Part shown: positions 8,531-18,666 of the stretch, piece by piece
Position numbering within the stretch: position 1 is the stretch's first letter
Layout: each line of letters opens with the position of its first letter
From: Azotobacter salinestris
Lineage (GTDB): Bacteria > Pseudomonadota > Gammaproteobacteria > Pseudomonadales > Pseudomonadaceae
Direction: 5' to 3'
DNA length: 64,000 nucleotides
NCBI RefSeq assembly: GCF_009363155.1
Contig: NZ_CP045302.1
Location: 2,649,001 to 2,713,000 of the forward strand
The notes under the pieces: generated by a model
The model's database searches: none
The model's input: the letters and a program-made list of their open reading frames with translations, nothing else
What the model was told of the DNA's origin: nothing
Made by a program: the position numbers and the translations under genes

Positions 8531-9607
8531 ATGAAAAGACGCTACCGCACGCCGCTGGTCATTCTCGGCGGCCTCGCCCTGTTCCTGCTGGCGCTGCACC
8601 TGGCCCTGCCTTCTCTGGTACGCGACTACCTGAACGACAGGCTGGCGACCATGGGTGACTACCGCGGCCAGCTCGATCGGGTGGAGCTGGCCTGGTGGCG
8701 CGGCGCCTACCGCATCGAGGGGCTGAAGATCGTCAAGCAGGAAGGCCGCATCCCGGTGCCCTTTCTCGAGGCGCCCGGTATCGATCTGGCGGTGAGCTGG
8801 CATGCGCTCTGGCACGAGCGCACCGTGGTCGCCCGGGCGGTCTTCGAGCAGCCGCAGCTGAACTTCGTCGACGGCGACAGCCGGGAAGACTCCCAGAGCG
8901 GCGAGGGGGTCGACTGGCGCGAGCAACTGGAGCGGCTGCTGCCGATCACCCTGAACGAGGTACGCATCGAGGACGGCCGCCTAGCCTTCCGCAACTTCGA
9001 GGCCGATCCGCCGGTGAACCTGCAGGCCACCGCGGTGAACGCCACCCTGCACAACCTGACCAATGTCGGCGGCGCCGGCCAGGGCCGGGCCGCCCGCCTC
9101 GAAGCCACCGCCCAGGTGCTCGGCCAGGCGCCGCTGGAGACCAGCGCGCGCTTCGACCCCTTCGACGAGTGGCGCGACTTCGAGTGGCGCCTGCGCATCA
9201 CCGGCATCGAGCTGCGTCGGCTGAATGCCTTTTCCCGCGCCTACGGGCGCTTCGACTTCAATGCCGGCCGCGGCGACTTGGTACTCGAGGTGGAGGCCGA
9301 CGATTTCCGCCTCGACGGCTACGTCAAGCCGCTGTTGAAGGACGTCGACGTGTTCGACTGGCAGCAGGACGTGGAAAAGGAGGAGAAGGGCTTTTTGCGC
9401 GGCCTCTGGGAGGCGCTGGTCGGCGGCGGGCAGACGGCGCTGAAGAACCAGCGCAAGGACCAGTTCGCCACCCGCATCGAGCTGTCCGGCACCCTCGAGC
9501 AGCAGGACATCAGCCCGCTACAGGCCTTCGTGGCCATCCTGCGCAACGCCTTCGTGCAGGCCTTCACCCCGCGCTTCGAGCGGGCGCTGGAGGAGGAGCG
9601 GGATTGA
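8531..9607 (+). CDS. DUF748 (AsmA-like) envelope protein
   Basis: Predicted 358-aa protein with one N-terminal membrane anchor (about residues 8-27) followed by a long beta-rich region containing repeated V/L-rich strands such as LNEVRIEDGRLAFRNF, a signature of DUF748. DUF748 proteins belong to the AsmA-like group thought to act in the periplasm in envelope lipid or outer-membrane homeostasis. The ATG at 8531 is chosen because it begins at the signal anchor. It is divergent from the SDR remnant and converges, with a 12-bp gap, on the hydrolase gene. The exact role is unknown. Confidence 0.8.
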   Translation: MKRRYRTPLVILGGLALFLLALHLALPSLVRDYLNDRLATMGDYRGQLDRVELAWWRGAYRIEGLKIVKQEGRIPVPFLEAPGIDLAVSWHALWHERTVVARAVFEQPQLNFVDGDSREDSQSGEGVDWREQLERLLPITLNEVRIEDGRLAFRNFEADPPVNLQATAVNATLHNLTNVGGAGQGRAARLEATAQVLGQAPLETSARFDPFDEWRDFEWRLRITGIELRRLNAFSRAYGRFDFNAGRGDLVLEVEADDFRLDGYVKPLLKDVDVFDWQQDVEKEEKGFLRGLWEALVGGGQTALKNQRKDQFATRIELSGTLEQQDISPLQAFVAILRNAFVQAFTPRFERALEEERD

Positions 9608-9619
9608 CCCCACGCGCCC

Positions 9620-10375
9620 TCAGTCCCGGTAGATGTTGCCGACCCGCGACTTGACCACCATCTCGGTCACCCAGTGCACCAGGATCGAGGTGTAGGCCTG
9701 CTGGCAGAGGTCATCGCTCAGCGCGTGGTCGGCACCGTCGATGATCCGGTGGGTCAGCGAATGGGCACGAACGAAGGCGCTGCGGTAGTTCATGATGGTG
9801 GTGTGCGGGATCAGGTGGTCGCTCTCCGACTCGACGATCAGCACGTCGCCGCGAAACGCCGCGCAGGCCGCCAGCGCCCGGTTGTCGGCAGGCGCCAGCG
9901 GCGAGTGCCGGTACAGCTGCAGATCCTGGCGGTCGAGCTCGCGCTTGGGGCGGCCCCACTCGGCGTCCCGGTACAGCGCCGGCACGCGCAGGCCGAGCCA
10001 GCGTACCGGGCGCAGGGAGCTGAGGATCGCCGCCAGGTAGCCGCCGTAGCTGCTGCCGATCACCGCGATGGCCTCGCGGTCGATGGCCGGATGCCGGGCC
10101 AGCAGGTCGTAGGCGGCGACCAGATCGCGCAGGTTGTCCTCCCGCGTCACCCCCTGCTGCTGCGCCAGGGTGCCGCCGTGGCCGCGCATGTCGAAGGTCA
10201 GGCAGACGCAGCCGAGGCCGGCGATGCCGCGCGCGCGCTTCAGGTCGCGCTCCTGGCTGCCGCCCCAGCCGTGCACGAACAGCAGGCCCGGCATCTGGGT
10301 GTCCGGGGTGAGAAAGGTGCCGGCGAGCCGCTCGCTCTCCACCAGCAGTTCGATGCTTTCGCTACGGGTTGCCAT
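9620..10375 (-). CDS. Alpha/beta hydrolase (dienelactone hydrolase/acyl-peptidase-like)
   Basis: Predicted 251-aa cytoplasmic protein. The oxyanion segment VHGWGGS precedes the nucleophile elbow GSSYGG (Ser109), and the later segments ESESDHLIP and GADHALS provide a plausible Asp and His, so the catalytic triad looks complete. The substrate cannot be named. Its start overlaps the 3' end of the DUF3182 gene by 14 bp, so the two are translated from one message and probably act together. Confidence 0.8.
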   Translation of the reverse strand: MATRSESIELLVESERLAGTFLTPDTQMPGLLFVHGWGGSQERDLKRARGIAGLGCVCLTFDMRGHGGTLAQQQGVTREDNLRDLVAAYDLLARHPAIDREAIAVIGSSYGGYLAAILSSLRPVRWLGLRVPALYRDAEWGRPKRELDRQDLQLYRHSPLAPADNRALAACAAFRGDVLIVESESDHLIPHTTIMNYRSAFVRAHSLTHRIIDGADHALSDDLCQQAYTSILVHWVTEMVVKSRVGNIYRD

Positions 10376-11489
10376 AGTCCGTTATCACCACGCATTTGGT
10401 CATGTAGCCGAGTTCCGGGTCTTCGCCGCGGAACAGTACACAGGCCCCGGCGGGCGCGACCTTGTCCTCGCCGAACAGCTCCAGGGAGGACGCCCGCACC
10501 GCCTGCGCGCCGGCACGGAACGCCTCCAGCGCGGCGATCTCCGCGCTGCTGGCGCCGCCGATGCGCCAGGACTGCTCGAGCACCCCGGAGCGGGTGCATC
10601 CCCGGCTGTCCAGGCCGCGGGCGATGTCGTAATTGCGTCGCGAGGCGAAGAAGCCGTCGAAGCTGGCCAGGGCGGCGGCGTCGTAGCGCCGCGCCTGCTG
10701 CACGGCCAGGCGGACCGGGTCGTCCAGCTCGAGGGCGAGCAGCGCCTCGAAGCCGCCGGCCACCACCAGCAGATCCGAGCCGCCGTAGACCTCCTCGCCC
10801 TGGTTGTCGACGGTCAGCCGCTGGGTGCCGCAGTAGGTCGCCAGCAGGTCGCCGACCTGCACCTGGCCGACGCTGTAGGTCGACACCTCCTCCAGCTGTT
10901 CCTCCAGCACCAGGCCGAAGCGGCCCAGTTCATCCTCGTCCAGCGCCGCCAGCTGCCGGTCCAGTTCGGCCGGGTCCTCGACCAGGCACTGCCCGCGGCC
11001 GCCGGTGGCCAGCACCGGCTTGATCCGCAGCGGCCCCCCGGCCAGCAGCTGGCGGCCGGCCTCGCCGGCCTCTTCCCGGCTGAACACGGTGAAGCCGCGC
11101 AGCACCGCGTCCGCCACCCGCCGGGCGAAGTTGCGCGACCAGCCGGGCGGCGCCTGGGCGCCGCTGCGCAGCAGCCCGTGGGTGATCGCCTTGGTCGCCA
11201 TGAAGGGCTGCGGCACCACCCCGCCGAACAGGTCCGCGGCGCTGCGCATGCCGAGGCGCTGGGCGTTCTGCCGGCCGATCACCGTGCCGGTGGGCACGAA
11301 GTACAAAAATCCCGGATAGGCGGTGCCCGGGTCGTACTCGCCGCCGAACTCCAGCCCCTGCAGCCGCGCCAGCCGGTGCCCCAGGTCGAGGTGCACGGCC
11401 CGTTCGTGCAGGGCCTCGCGGCCGCGGTTGCTGTAGATCACCACGGTGCCGGAGCCGCTCCGTCCTTCCCGCTCCACGTCTGTCTTCAT
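10362..11489 (-). CDS. DUF3182 family protein
   Basis: Predicted 375-aa protein that I assign to DUF3182 from overall sequence appearance. It contains a glycine-rich segment LATGGRGQC and an acidic segment VLEEQLEE that together resemble the nucleotide-binding core of ATP-grasp enzymes; this is an inference, not a confirmed fold. No signal peptide is seen. It is the first gene of a two-gene unit with the overlapping hydrolase. The neighbouring trehalase, hemerythrin and MgtC genes suggest a stress setting. Substrate and reaction are unknown. Confidence 0.7.
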   Translation of the reverse strand: MKTDVEREGRSGSGTVVIYSNRGREALHERAVHLDLGHRLARLQGLEFGGEYDPGTAYPGFLYFVPTGTVIGRQNAQRLGMRSAADLFGGVVPQPFMATKAITHGLLRSGAQAPPGWSRNFARRVADAVLRGFTVFSREEAGEAGRQLLAGGPLRIKPVLATGGRGQCLVEDPAELDRQLAALDEDELGRFGLVLEEQLEEVSTYSVGQVQVGDLLATYCGTQRLTVDNQGEEVYGGSDLLVVAGGFEALLALELDDPVRLAVQQARRYDAAALASFDGFFASRRNYDIARGLDSRGCTRSGVLEQSWRIGGASSAEIAALEAFRAGAQAVRASSLELFGEDKVAPAGACVLFRGEDPELGYMTKCVVITDYGNP

Positions 11490-11688
11490 CGCTGTTCTCC
11501 TGCCTGTCCGCCTGTGCCGGAGCGACCGAGACGCCGACGCTCATACCGGTATGGACTGCCGCTGGGCCAGGAACATTCCCCCGATGTGAGCAAAGCGCCG
11601 GAGAGACGAACGGAGGCACGGAAACATCGAACCCATGGACCGGAAGGGGAGTCAGCTTAGAGGCGACACCACTCCAAGGAGATTGACG

Positions 11689-12162
11689 ATGAACGCTGTC
11701 GAACTGCTGAAGCACGATCACGAGACGGTCAAGCAACTCTTCGAGCGCCTGTGCAAAACCACCGAGCGCGGAGTCAAGACGCGCGAGGAGCTGATGCGCC
11801 ACCTGCACGAGGAGCTGATGGCCCACACCCGGCTCGAGGAGGAGATCTTCTACCCGGCCTTCAGGGCGGCGAGCGGCAAGGAAGGCGAGGTCCTGTTCCA
11901 CGAGGCGACCGAGGAGCACCGCGCGGTGGAGGCGCTGATCCTGCCCGACCTGGAGAAGACCGATCCGTCCAGCGCCGAATTCGCCGGCCGGGTGAAGGTG
12001 CTCAAGGACGTGGTCGAGCACCATATCGAGGAGGAAGAGCAGGAGATGCTGCCCAAGGCCAGCGAGCTGCTGGGCGAGGATCGCCTCGAGGAGCTGGGCG
12101 CGCAGATGGAGAGCCGCAAGAAGGAACTCAGGAAACAACTGTCCGGGGAACGCGCCGCCTGA
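11689..12162 (+). CDS. Hemerythrin HHE-domain protein
   Basis: Predicted 157-aa all-helical protein with histidines and carboxylates spaced as in HHE di-iron proteins: LLKHDHETV near the N-terminus, RHLHEELMAHTRLEEE, then FHEATEEHRAVE and VEHHIEEEEQEM. Such proteins bind O2, NO or iron, or serve as sensors and repair factors under oxidative and nitrosative stress. The ATG at 11689 follows an AAGGAG ribosome site; an upstream in-frame start at 11635 lacks one. It is monocistronic and followed by a GC-rich hairpin. Confidence 0.9.
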   Translation: MNAVELLKHDHETVKQLFERLCKTTERGVKTREELMRHLHEELMAHTRLEEEIFYPAFRAASGKEGEVLFHEATEEHRAVEALILPDLEKTDPSSAEFAGRVKVLKDVVEHHIEEEEQEMLPKASELLGEDRLEELGAQMESRKKELRKQLSGERAA

Positions 12163-12169
12163 TCCGCCT

Positions 12170-12197
12170 GGCCTGCACCGCCGCCGGCGGGCAGGCC
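12170..12197 (+). terminator. GC-rich hairpin after the hemerythrin gene
   Basis: The stem GGCCTGC/GCAGGCC encloses a further GC-rich stem and is followed by TTCTCC. It begins 8 bp after the stop codon and is a plausible but weak intrinsic terminator. Confidence 0.4.
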
Positions 12198-12256
12198 TTC
12201 TCCATTGCCTTCATTCCACTCCCTGCAAACGATCTCCGCCTGGTGCGGATGGCCGT

Positions 12257-12481
12257 TCACGGCTGCTGGTAGTGCCCGGGGGTGGTGCCCGGCTCCTTGG
12301 GGTGGAGGATCCTGGTCACCTGCACGTCGGTGATGTTTGCCGGCTTCTGTGCGCTGTGCAGGGCGGCGATGTGGGCGTGCGCCTGGTCGACGGAGAGGGT
12401 TTCCGCTTCCGACTCGATTTCGGTCGATTGCGGCTGGTTGTCGAGGATGTAGCTGACGAGGAAGAGGTGCTTCTGGGCCAC
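12257..12481 (-). CDS. Small hypothetical protein (74 aa)
   Basis: Predicted 74-aa soluble protein beginning M-A-Q-K-H-L-F-L-V and ending in a Pro/Gly/His-rich tail. I prefer the GTG at 12481 because a perfect GGAGGAG lies six bases upstream; an ATG at 12496 and a TTG at 12505 are alternatives in the same frame, but the ATG would include that ribosome site within the coding sequence. It converges on the hemerythrin gene and diverges from mgtC. No domain is recognised. Confidence 0.55.
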   Translation of the reverse strand: MAQKHLFLVSYILDNQPQSTEIESEAETLSVDQAHAHIAALHSAQKPANITDVQVTRILHPKEPGTTPGHYQQP

Positions 12482-12640
12482 GGGAGACTCCTCCATGCTG
12501 GACAAACACGGGCTTTAGACCTCACGCGCCAGGGCACTGGTTCCCCCGCCGCGGTTCGCGCGTCCAGCGCGACGGACCTGCTTTACTGATAGCGTTTTCC
12601 GGTCATTTCGTACCCACCCAGGACTTGCCGGAGGGAGAGT

Positions 12641-13135
12641 GTGACTGCATGGGACGTATTCGTGGCGACCTTGGCCCAGGAGTTCTCCGATCTGTCCGAG
12701 CTGGAGCAGACCATCCGGGTCGGCCTGCGCCTGCTCCTGGCCGTCCTGCTCGGCGGTCTGCTGGGTTTCGAGCGCGAGCATCACGGTCATGCCGCCGGCG
12801 TGCGCACGCACATGCTGGTGGCCCTGGGCGCCGCGCTGTTCGTGCTGATCCCGGAGCAGGACGGCGCCCATAACGACGCCCTGAGCCGGGTGATCCAGGG
12901 CATCGTGGCCGGCATCGGTTTCCTCTGCGCCGGCACCATCCTGAAGAGCCGCGACCTGACCCACGTGAAGGGCCTGACCACCTCGGCCGGCCTCTGGCTC
13001 ACCACCGCCATCGGCGTGGCGGTCGGTCTCGGCCACCAGGCCACGGCGGTGCTCGGCACCCTGCTGGGCCTGTTCACCCTGAACGTCGTGTCCTGGCTGA
13101 TCAACCGCCTGGAGAAGGACCGCAACAGGGCATAG
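12641..13135 (+). CDS. MgtC/SapB family membrane protein
   Basis: Predicted 164-aa inner-membrane protein with about four membrane segments. The family signature is clear: GGLLGFEREHHGHAAGVRTH after the second segment, then GIGFLCAGTI and LTTSAGLW. MgtC-like proteins regulate rather than transport magnesium; in several bacteria they modulate the F1Fo ATPase and survival at low Mg2+ or acid pH. A GTG start at 12641 is supported by a GGAGGGAG ribosome site. This is the short form without the C-terminal ACT-like extension. Confidence 0.9.
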   Translation: MTAWDVFVATLAQEFSDLSELEQTIRVGLRLLLAVLLGGLLGFEREHHGHAAGVRTHMLVALGAALFVLIPEQDGAHNDALSRVIQGIVAGIGFLCAGTILKSRDLTHVKGLTTSAGLWLTTAIGVAVGLGHQATAVLGTLLGLFTLNVVSWLINRLEKDRNRA

Positions 13136-13140
13136 GGCGC

Positions 13141-14097
13141 TCAGAACCAGAGGCGGATGCCGGCGACGAAGCGGGCTTCCTCCTCGTCCTCGCCCGCGTC
13201 GCGGGCCAGGTCCTCGCTGTTGCCGTACAGGCGGCCCCAGGTGACGCCGAGGTAGGGCGCGAACTGGCGGGTGATCTCGTAGCGCAGGCGCAGTCCGGCC
13301 TCGATCTCGCCCAATCCGGAGCCGGCCCCGCGTTCGCGATCGTTGCGGCCGTAGAAGTTGGCCTCCACGGTCGGCTCGAGGATCAGCCGGTTGGTCAGCA
13401 GGAGCTCGTAGTCGGCCTCCAGGCGCAGGGAGGTCTGGCCGCCCTCGCCGTAGTAGGCGGTGATTTCCGTCTCCAGGCCGTAGAAGGGCGTACCCTGGAT
13501 ACCAAAGGCGGCCCAGGTCTGCGCCGAAGCGGGCTTGAAGTCCTGGCGCACGCCGCCGACCAGCTCCCACCAAGGGCCGATGGCATGGCCCCAGAGCGCC
13601 TGGAGTTCGGCCTGCTCGGTATGCCCGTTGGTGCGCTCGCCCTCCGAGCGCAGCCACAGCCGGTCGACATCGCCGCCGATCCAGGCATTGGCGTCCCAGA
13701 CCAGGGCGCTGCCGTCGTCGGCGTCCTGGTATTCGAGCTTCTCGAACAGCAGCAGGCTGTTGAGCGAGCGGCCATGGGGGGCATGGCCGGACAGCGGGGG
13801 AAAGGCGGCGGCGCGGTCGGCGGCGGTGGGAACCGGAATGCCCGGCATCTGGTAGGCGTCGTCATGGCCGCCATGCTCCTCGCCATGCCCGTCGTGATTG
13901 CCGTGATCCCGGTCGCCATGCTGGCCGTGGTCCATGCTGCCGTGGTCCATCGCGCCATGCTCCGCGGCGGCCGGATGCCGGGCGTGACCGGCATGCCCGT
14001 CGGCGGCCAGCACCGGCAGGGGCGCGGCGGCCAGGGCGGCGGCCAGGGCGGCGGCGCGGGGCAAGCGGACCGGCAATCCCTGCAGTGTGATCATCAT
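13141..14097 (-). CDS. copB: Outer-membrane copper-resistance protein CopB
   Basis: Predicted 318-aa precursor. A signal peptide ends near the ALAADG segment; a His/Met/Asp-rich stretch follows ([13 protein letters not shown] type repeats, about residues 50-85) that should bind copper. The rest is a beta-barrel ending in an aromatic residue (RLWF), typical of outer-membrane proteins. Its start codon overlaps the copA stop (ATGATGA) with GGAGGA just upstream, so translation is coupled. CopB helps hold or exclude copper at the outer membrane, with CopA in the periplasm. No copCD follow in this window. Confidence 0.93.
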   Translation of the reverse strand: MMITLQGLPVRLPRAAALAAALAAAPLPVLAADGHAGHARHPAAAEHGAMDHGSMDHGQHGDRDHGNHDGHGEEHGGHDDAYQMPGIPVPTAADRAAAFPPLSGHAPHGRSLNSLLLFEKLEYQDADDGSALVWDANAWIGGDVDRLWLRSEGERTNGHTEQAELQALWGHAIGPWWELVGGVRQDFKPASAQTWAAFGIQGTPFYGLETEITAYYGEGGQTSLRLEADYELLLTNRLILEPTVEANFYGRNDRERGAGSGLGEIEAGLRLRYEITRQFAPYLGVTWGRLYGNSEDLARDAGEDEEEARFVAGIRLWF

Positions 14098-16010
14098 TCC
14101 TCCACCCGCACTTCGCGGAACATGCCCGTTTCCATGTGGAACATGAGATGGCAATGATAGGCCCAGCGCCCCAGGGCGTCGGCGGTGACGCGGTAGCTGC
14201 GCCTCGATCCGGGCGGCATGTCGAGGGTGTGCTTGCGCACCAGGAAGTTGCCCTGCTCGTCCTCCAGGTCGCTCCACATGCCGTGCAGGTGGATGGGATG
14301 GGTCATCATGGTGTCGTTGACCAGCACGATGCGCAGCCGTTCGCCGTACTTGAGCCGCAGCGGCTCGGCGTCGGCGAAGGGGATGCCGTCGAACGACCAG
14401 GCGAATTTCTCCATGTGGCCGGTCAGGTGCAGTTCGAGGGTGCGGCTCGGCTCGCGGCCGTCCGGGTCGGCGAAGGCACTCCGCAGGTCGGCGTAGGTCA
14501 GCACCCGGCGGCCGTTGTCGCGCAGGCCGATGCCGGGATCGTCCAGCTTGGCCGTGGGGGTCATGGTCTGCATGTCGACCAGCGGATTGCCGGCCTCCGA
14601 GGCCGGATGCGCCTGCATGGCCCCGCCCGAAGCGGCATGCTCCATCCCGGCATGGCCGCCATGGCTCATGGCGCCATGGTCCATGCCCGCGTGGCCACTA
14701 TGGTCCATGCTTCCTTGAGGCAGGCCGCCGTGACCGCTGTGGTCCATGCCACCCGGCTTCATGCCTGTCATGTCGTCATGACCGGCATGCGCGCCCCCGT
14801 GCCCATCGTGGTCCATGCCGGCATGCCCGGCCGGCTTGCCGCCTGCCGGCGCCGCCGCTCCGTGCGCCGCGTGCTCCATGCCGCCGTGGCCCATGTCGGC
14901 CATGCTCAGCAGCGGGCGCGGATCGGGCGTGGGCACCGGTGCGCTCAGGCCCTCGCGCAGCGCCAGGGTGCCGCGCGCGTAGCCGCTGCGATCCAGGGAC
15001 TGGGCGAACAGGGTGTAGGCCTCGGCGTCCTGCGGCTCGACGATCACGTCATAGGTCTCGGCCACGGCGATGCGCAGTTCGTCGACGCTCACCGGCTCGA
15101 TGTACTGTCCGTCGGCGGCGACCACGGTCATCTTCAGGCCGGGAATGCGCACGTCGAAGTAGGTCATCGCCGAGGCGTTGATCAGGCGCAGACGGATCCG
15201 CTCGCCGGGGCGGAACAGGCCGGTCCAGTTGCCGGCCGGGGACTGGCCGTTCATCAGGTAGGTGTAGGTGTGGGCGCTGACGTCGGCCAGGTCGGTGGGC
15301 GTCATGTTCATCGCCGCCCAGGCCTTGCGTTCGGCGACGGTCGCCGCCCAGCCGTGCTCGCCGACGTCGCGGATGAAGTCGCCGAGGGTGCGCTTGTGGA
15401 AGTTGTAGTAGTCCGACTGCTTCTTGAGCTTCTTCAGCACCCGCGCCGGGTTCTCGTCGGTCCAGTCGCTGAGCATCACCACGTAGTCGCGCTCGTAGCG
15501 GAAGGGCTCCGGTTCGCGCGGATCGATGATCAGCGCGCCGTAGACGCCGGTCTGCTCCTGGAAGCCGGAGTGGCTGTGGTACCAGTAGGTGCCGCTCTGC
15601 TTCACCCTGAAGCGGTATTCGTACAAGCCGCCCGGGGCGATGCCGTCGAAGCTCAGGCCCGGCACGCCGTCCATGTTGGCCGGCAGGAGGATGCCGTGCC
15701 AGTGGATCGAGGTGTCCTCGTCCAGGCGGTTGCGCACGCGCAGGGTGACGGTGTCGCCCTCGCGCCAGCGCAGGGTGGGGCCGGGCAGGGAGCCGTTGAT
15801 GACGGTGGCGGTGCGCGGCTTGCCGGTGATGTTCACCGGGATTTCGCCGATGGCGAGATCGAATTCGCTGCCGGAAAGCAGCATGGGGCGGGGCGGGTTG
15901 CCCAGCGCCCAGACCGGCGCTCGCCAGAGGCCGAGACCGGCGAGGAGACCGCCGGCGGCGAGGCCCTTGACGAAAGTCCGCCGCGAGGTTTTGCAATGCA
16001 TGCCGTTCAT
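14094..16010 (-). CDS. copA: Periplasmic multicopper oxidase CopA
   Basis: Predicted 638-aa precursor. A twin-arginine signal ([14 protein letters not shown], Arg10-Arg11) indicates folded export by Tat. Cupredoxin domains carry the four copper-ligand motifs: [20 protein letters not shown] and [12 protein letters not shown] near the C-terminus. Between domains two and three lies a long Met/His/Gly-rich insert with repeated MDHSGH and MDH-type units, typical of CopA/PcoA copper sequestration. It oxidises Cu(I) and binds many copper ions in the periplasm. Start at 16010 (M-N-G-M-H) or 16001 (M-H-C-K) are both possible. It forms an operon with copB and has a cop-box-like site upstream. Confidence 0.95.
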   Translation of the reverse strand: MNGMHCKTSRRTFVKGLAAGGLLAGLGLWRAPVWALGNPPRPMLLSGSEFDLAIGEIPVNITGKPRTATVINGSLPGPTLRWREGDTVTLRVRNRLDEDTSIHWHGILLPANMDGVPGLSFDGIAPGGLYEYRFRVKQSGTYWYHSHSGFQEQTGVYGALIIDPREPEPFRYERDYVVMLSDWTDENPARVLKKLKKQSDYYNFHKRTLGDFIRDVGEHGWAATVAERKAWAAMNMTPTDLADVSAHTYTYLMNGQSPAGNWTGLFRPGERIRLRLINASAMTYFDVRIPGLKMTVVAADGQYIEPVSVDELRIAVAETYDVIVEPQDAEAYTLFAQSLDRSGYARGTLALREGLSAPVPTPDPRPLLSMADMGHGGMEHAAHGAAAPAGGKPAGHAGMDHDGHGGAHAGHDDMTGMKPGGMDHSGHGGLPQGSMDHSGHAGMDHGAMSHGGHAGMEHAASGGAMQAHPASEAGNPLVDMQTMTPTAKLDDPGIGLRDNGRRVLTYADLRSAFADPDGREPSRTLELHLTGHMEKFAWSFDGIPFADAEPLRLKYGERLRIVLVNDTMMTHPIHLHGMWSDLEDEQGNFLVRKHTLDMPPGSRRSYRVTADALGRWAYHCHLMFHMETGMFREVRVEE

Positions 16011-16083
16011 GTCCAGTCGATCGGAAAACAGGCCGCGCAAGGCGGCGTTCCGAAAAAACTGCCATATCCGGCGAAGGCGGGTG

Positions 16084-16099
16084 ATTACAATTCCGTAAG
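16084..16099 (-). promoter_or_regulatory. Cop-box-like operator (CopR/PcoR type)
   Basis: Read on the minus strand the 16-mer is CTTACGGAATTGTAAT. This matches 14 of 16 positions of the cop box CTTACAGAAATGTAAT as I remember it from Pseudomonas syringae copper operons. It lies about 74 bp before the copA start, a suitable place for CopR-dependent activation. No copRS genes are in the window, so the regulator must be elsewhere. Confidence 0.6.
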
Positions 16100-16228
16100 G
16101 TGGGACGGCTCCGGCGAATGCCCCTGCCCGCGGTCGAGACGCCGGGCACACTGGTCTATGCTTGCTCGACGGCGCGGCACGCCGGAGCCTGCCGCGGCAC
16201 ATCCATGACCACCGGAATGGAGTTGCCC

Positions 16229-16564
16229 ATGTCGCTGTTCAAGACCCCCCGCACGTCCCTGGCCGAGGAACGCCTCGAGAAGGAGATCCACGACCTGATG
16301 CATGCCCTGGAGCATCTCAGGAGCAGCGCCTCGCGCGATACCCGCAGCAACTACGAGCGACTTAGGGAGCGTGCCGAAGATCTGCTGCAGCAATCTCGCC
16401 ACCACTATCATGACACCCGCCACAGCCTGACCCACCAGTGTCATCAGGTCGGTCAGTGCACCCGCGACTGTGTCCGTGCCCATCCCTGGGCCAGCCTGGC
16501 GGTGGGAGTGGGCGCCGCCGCGCTGTTCGGCCTGCTGTTCGCCCGCGACCGCCACCGCCACTGA
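16229..16564 (+). CDS. DUF883 (ElaB/YqjD-like) ribosome/membrane-associated protein
   Basis: Predicted 111-aa protein: a helical, charged N-terminal part (residues 10-75) and one C-terminal membrane segment (HPWASLAVGVGAAALFGLLF) ending in a basic tail. This is the ElaB/YqjD/DUF883 layout, in which a C-tail-anchored protein binds ribosomes or stress-damaged membranes in stationary phase. The ATG at 16229 follows a GGAG site; an in-frame ATG at 16205 is possible. It is divergent from copA. Confidence 0.85.
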   Translation: MSLFKTPRTSLAEERLEKEIHDLMHALEHLRSSASRDTRSNYERLRERAEDLLQQSRHHYHDTRHSLTHQCHQVGQCTRDCVRAHPWASLAVGVGAAALFGLLFARDRHRH

Positions 16565-16570
16565 GCAGCC

Positions 16571-17383
16571 TCAGAGTGCGCGGCGCAGCGCCTCCAGCAC
16601 GCTGGCGGTGTCCGGGCGCACGCCGCGCCACAGCTGGAAGGATTCGGCCGCCTGCTCGACCAGCATGCCCAGGCCGTCGCGGGTCCGCGCCGCGCCCTGC
16701 TGCTGGGCCCAGCGGCAGAAGGGCGTGGCCTCGCGGCCGTACATCATGTCGTAGCAGAAACCGCGGCCCGGCTGGACCAGGCCGGCGGGCAGCGGCGGCA
16801 GCTCGCCGGCCAGGCTCGCCGAGGTGCCGTTGACGATCAGATCGAACGGCCCGTGCAGCGCGGCGAAGCCGCAGGCTCTCAGCGGACCGAGTTCGGCGAA
16901 CTCGCCGACCAGTTGCTCGGCCTTGTCCTCGCTGCGATTGGCGATCACCAGCGCGGCCGGACGCTCCGCCAGCAGCGGCTCGAGCACCCCGCGCACCGCG
17001 CCGCCGGCGCCGAGCAGCAGGATGCGCAGCCCCTGCAGGGCCAGGCCGGCCTGCTTGAGGTCGCGTACCAGTCCGGCGCCGTCGGTGTTGTCGCCGAGCA
17101 GCGCGCCGTCCTCGAGCTTCATCAGGGTGTTCACCGCCCCGGCGCGCCGGGCACGCGGGGTGAGCTCGTCGGCCAGACGGAAGGCATCCTCCTTGAAGGG
17201 CACGGTGACATTGGCGCCCCTGCCGTCGACGAAGAAGGCGCGGGCCGCCCCGGCGAAGTCATCCAAAGGCGCCAGCAGGGGCTCGTAGCTGAGCGCCTGG
17301 CCAGTCTGCTCGGCGAACAGGCGATGGATCTGCGGCGACTTGCTGTGGCCGATGGGATTGCCGAACACGACGTAGCGGTCCAT
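16571..17383 (-). CDS. aroE: Shikimate dehydrogenase (NADP+)
   Basis: Predicted 270-aa enzyme of the shikimate pathway reducing 3-dehydroshikimate to shikimate with NADPH. The substrate motif [10 protein letters not shown] lies at residues 8-17, the catalytic Lys in NVTVPFK and Asp in GDNTDG are present, and the dinucleotide loop GAGGAVRG follows. Length is normal. The start at 17383 fits the family N-terminus. It lies 6 bp from the convergent DUF883 gene and downstream of hemF with a 197-bp gap, the same hemF-aroE order as in pseudomonads. Confidence 0.96.
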   Translation of the reverse strand: MDRYVVFGNPIGHSKSPQIHRLFAEQTGQALSYEPLLAPLDDFAGAARAFFVDGRGANVTVPFKEDAFRLADELTPRARRAGAVNTLMKLEDGALLGDNTDGAGLVRDLKQAGLALQGLRILLLGAGGAVRGVLEPLLAERPAALVIANRSEDKAEQLVGEFAELGPLRACGFAALHGPFDLIVNGTSASLAGELPPLPAGLVQPGRGFCYDMMYGREATPFCRWAQQQGAARTRDGLGMLVEQAAESFQLWRGVRPDTASVLEALRRAL

Positions 17384-17580
17384 GGGAAGAAGATCCTCCG
17401 GCAACGAGGGAACGCCTGCGGCGTCCGCCTCAAAGGGTGTGTGGTCTGTCCATGCTGAAGGGCTCGTCCTGACTTGCGGGGTGGAAGGCGCACGCAGCAA
17501 CTTCCACCGCTGGCGGGAAGGGCTCGCGGCCGCTCCCGCCCTAAGTTACTACTCCACGGGGCCTCGCGGCACGCGCCGGC

Positions 17581-18549
<969 letters not shown>

Positions 18550-18666
18550 CTAGCATAGCACTGCGCAATCCCTTGCCGAAGTTGACGGGATGGAGGGCTT
18601 GGCGCTTGGATAGCCCCCTCGGCGCGCATGCGGCGCCATCTACCGCGATCCCGGAGGAACAGAGAC

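Noticed and set aside
14136-16208. A 690-codon open frame opposite copA
   Set aside because: Antisense shadow of copA with unnatural composition and no ribosome site.
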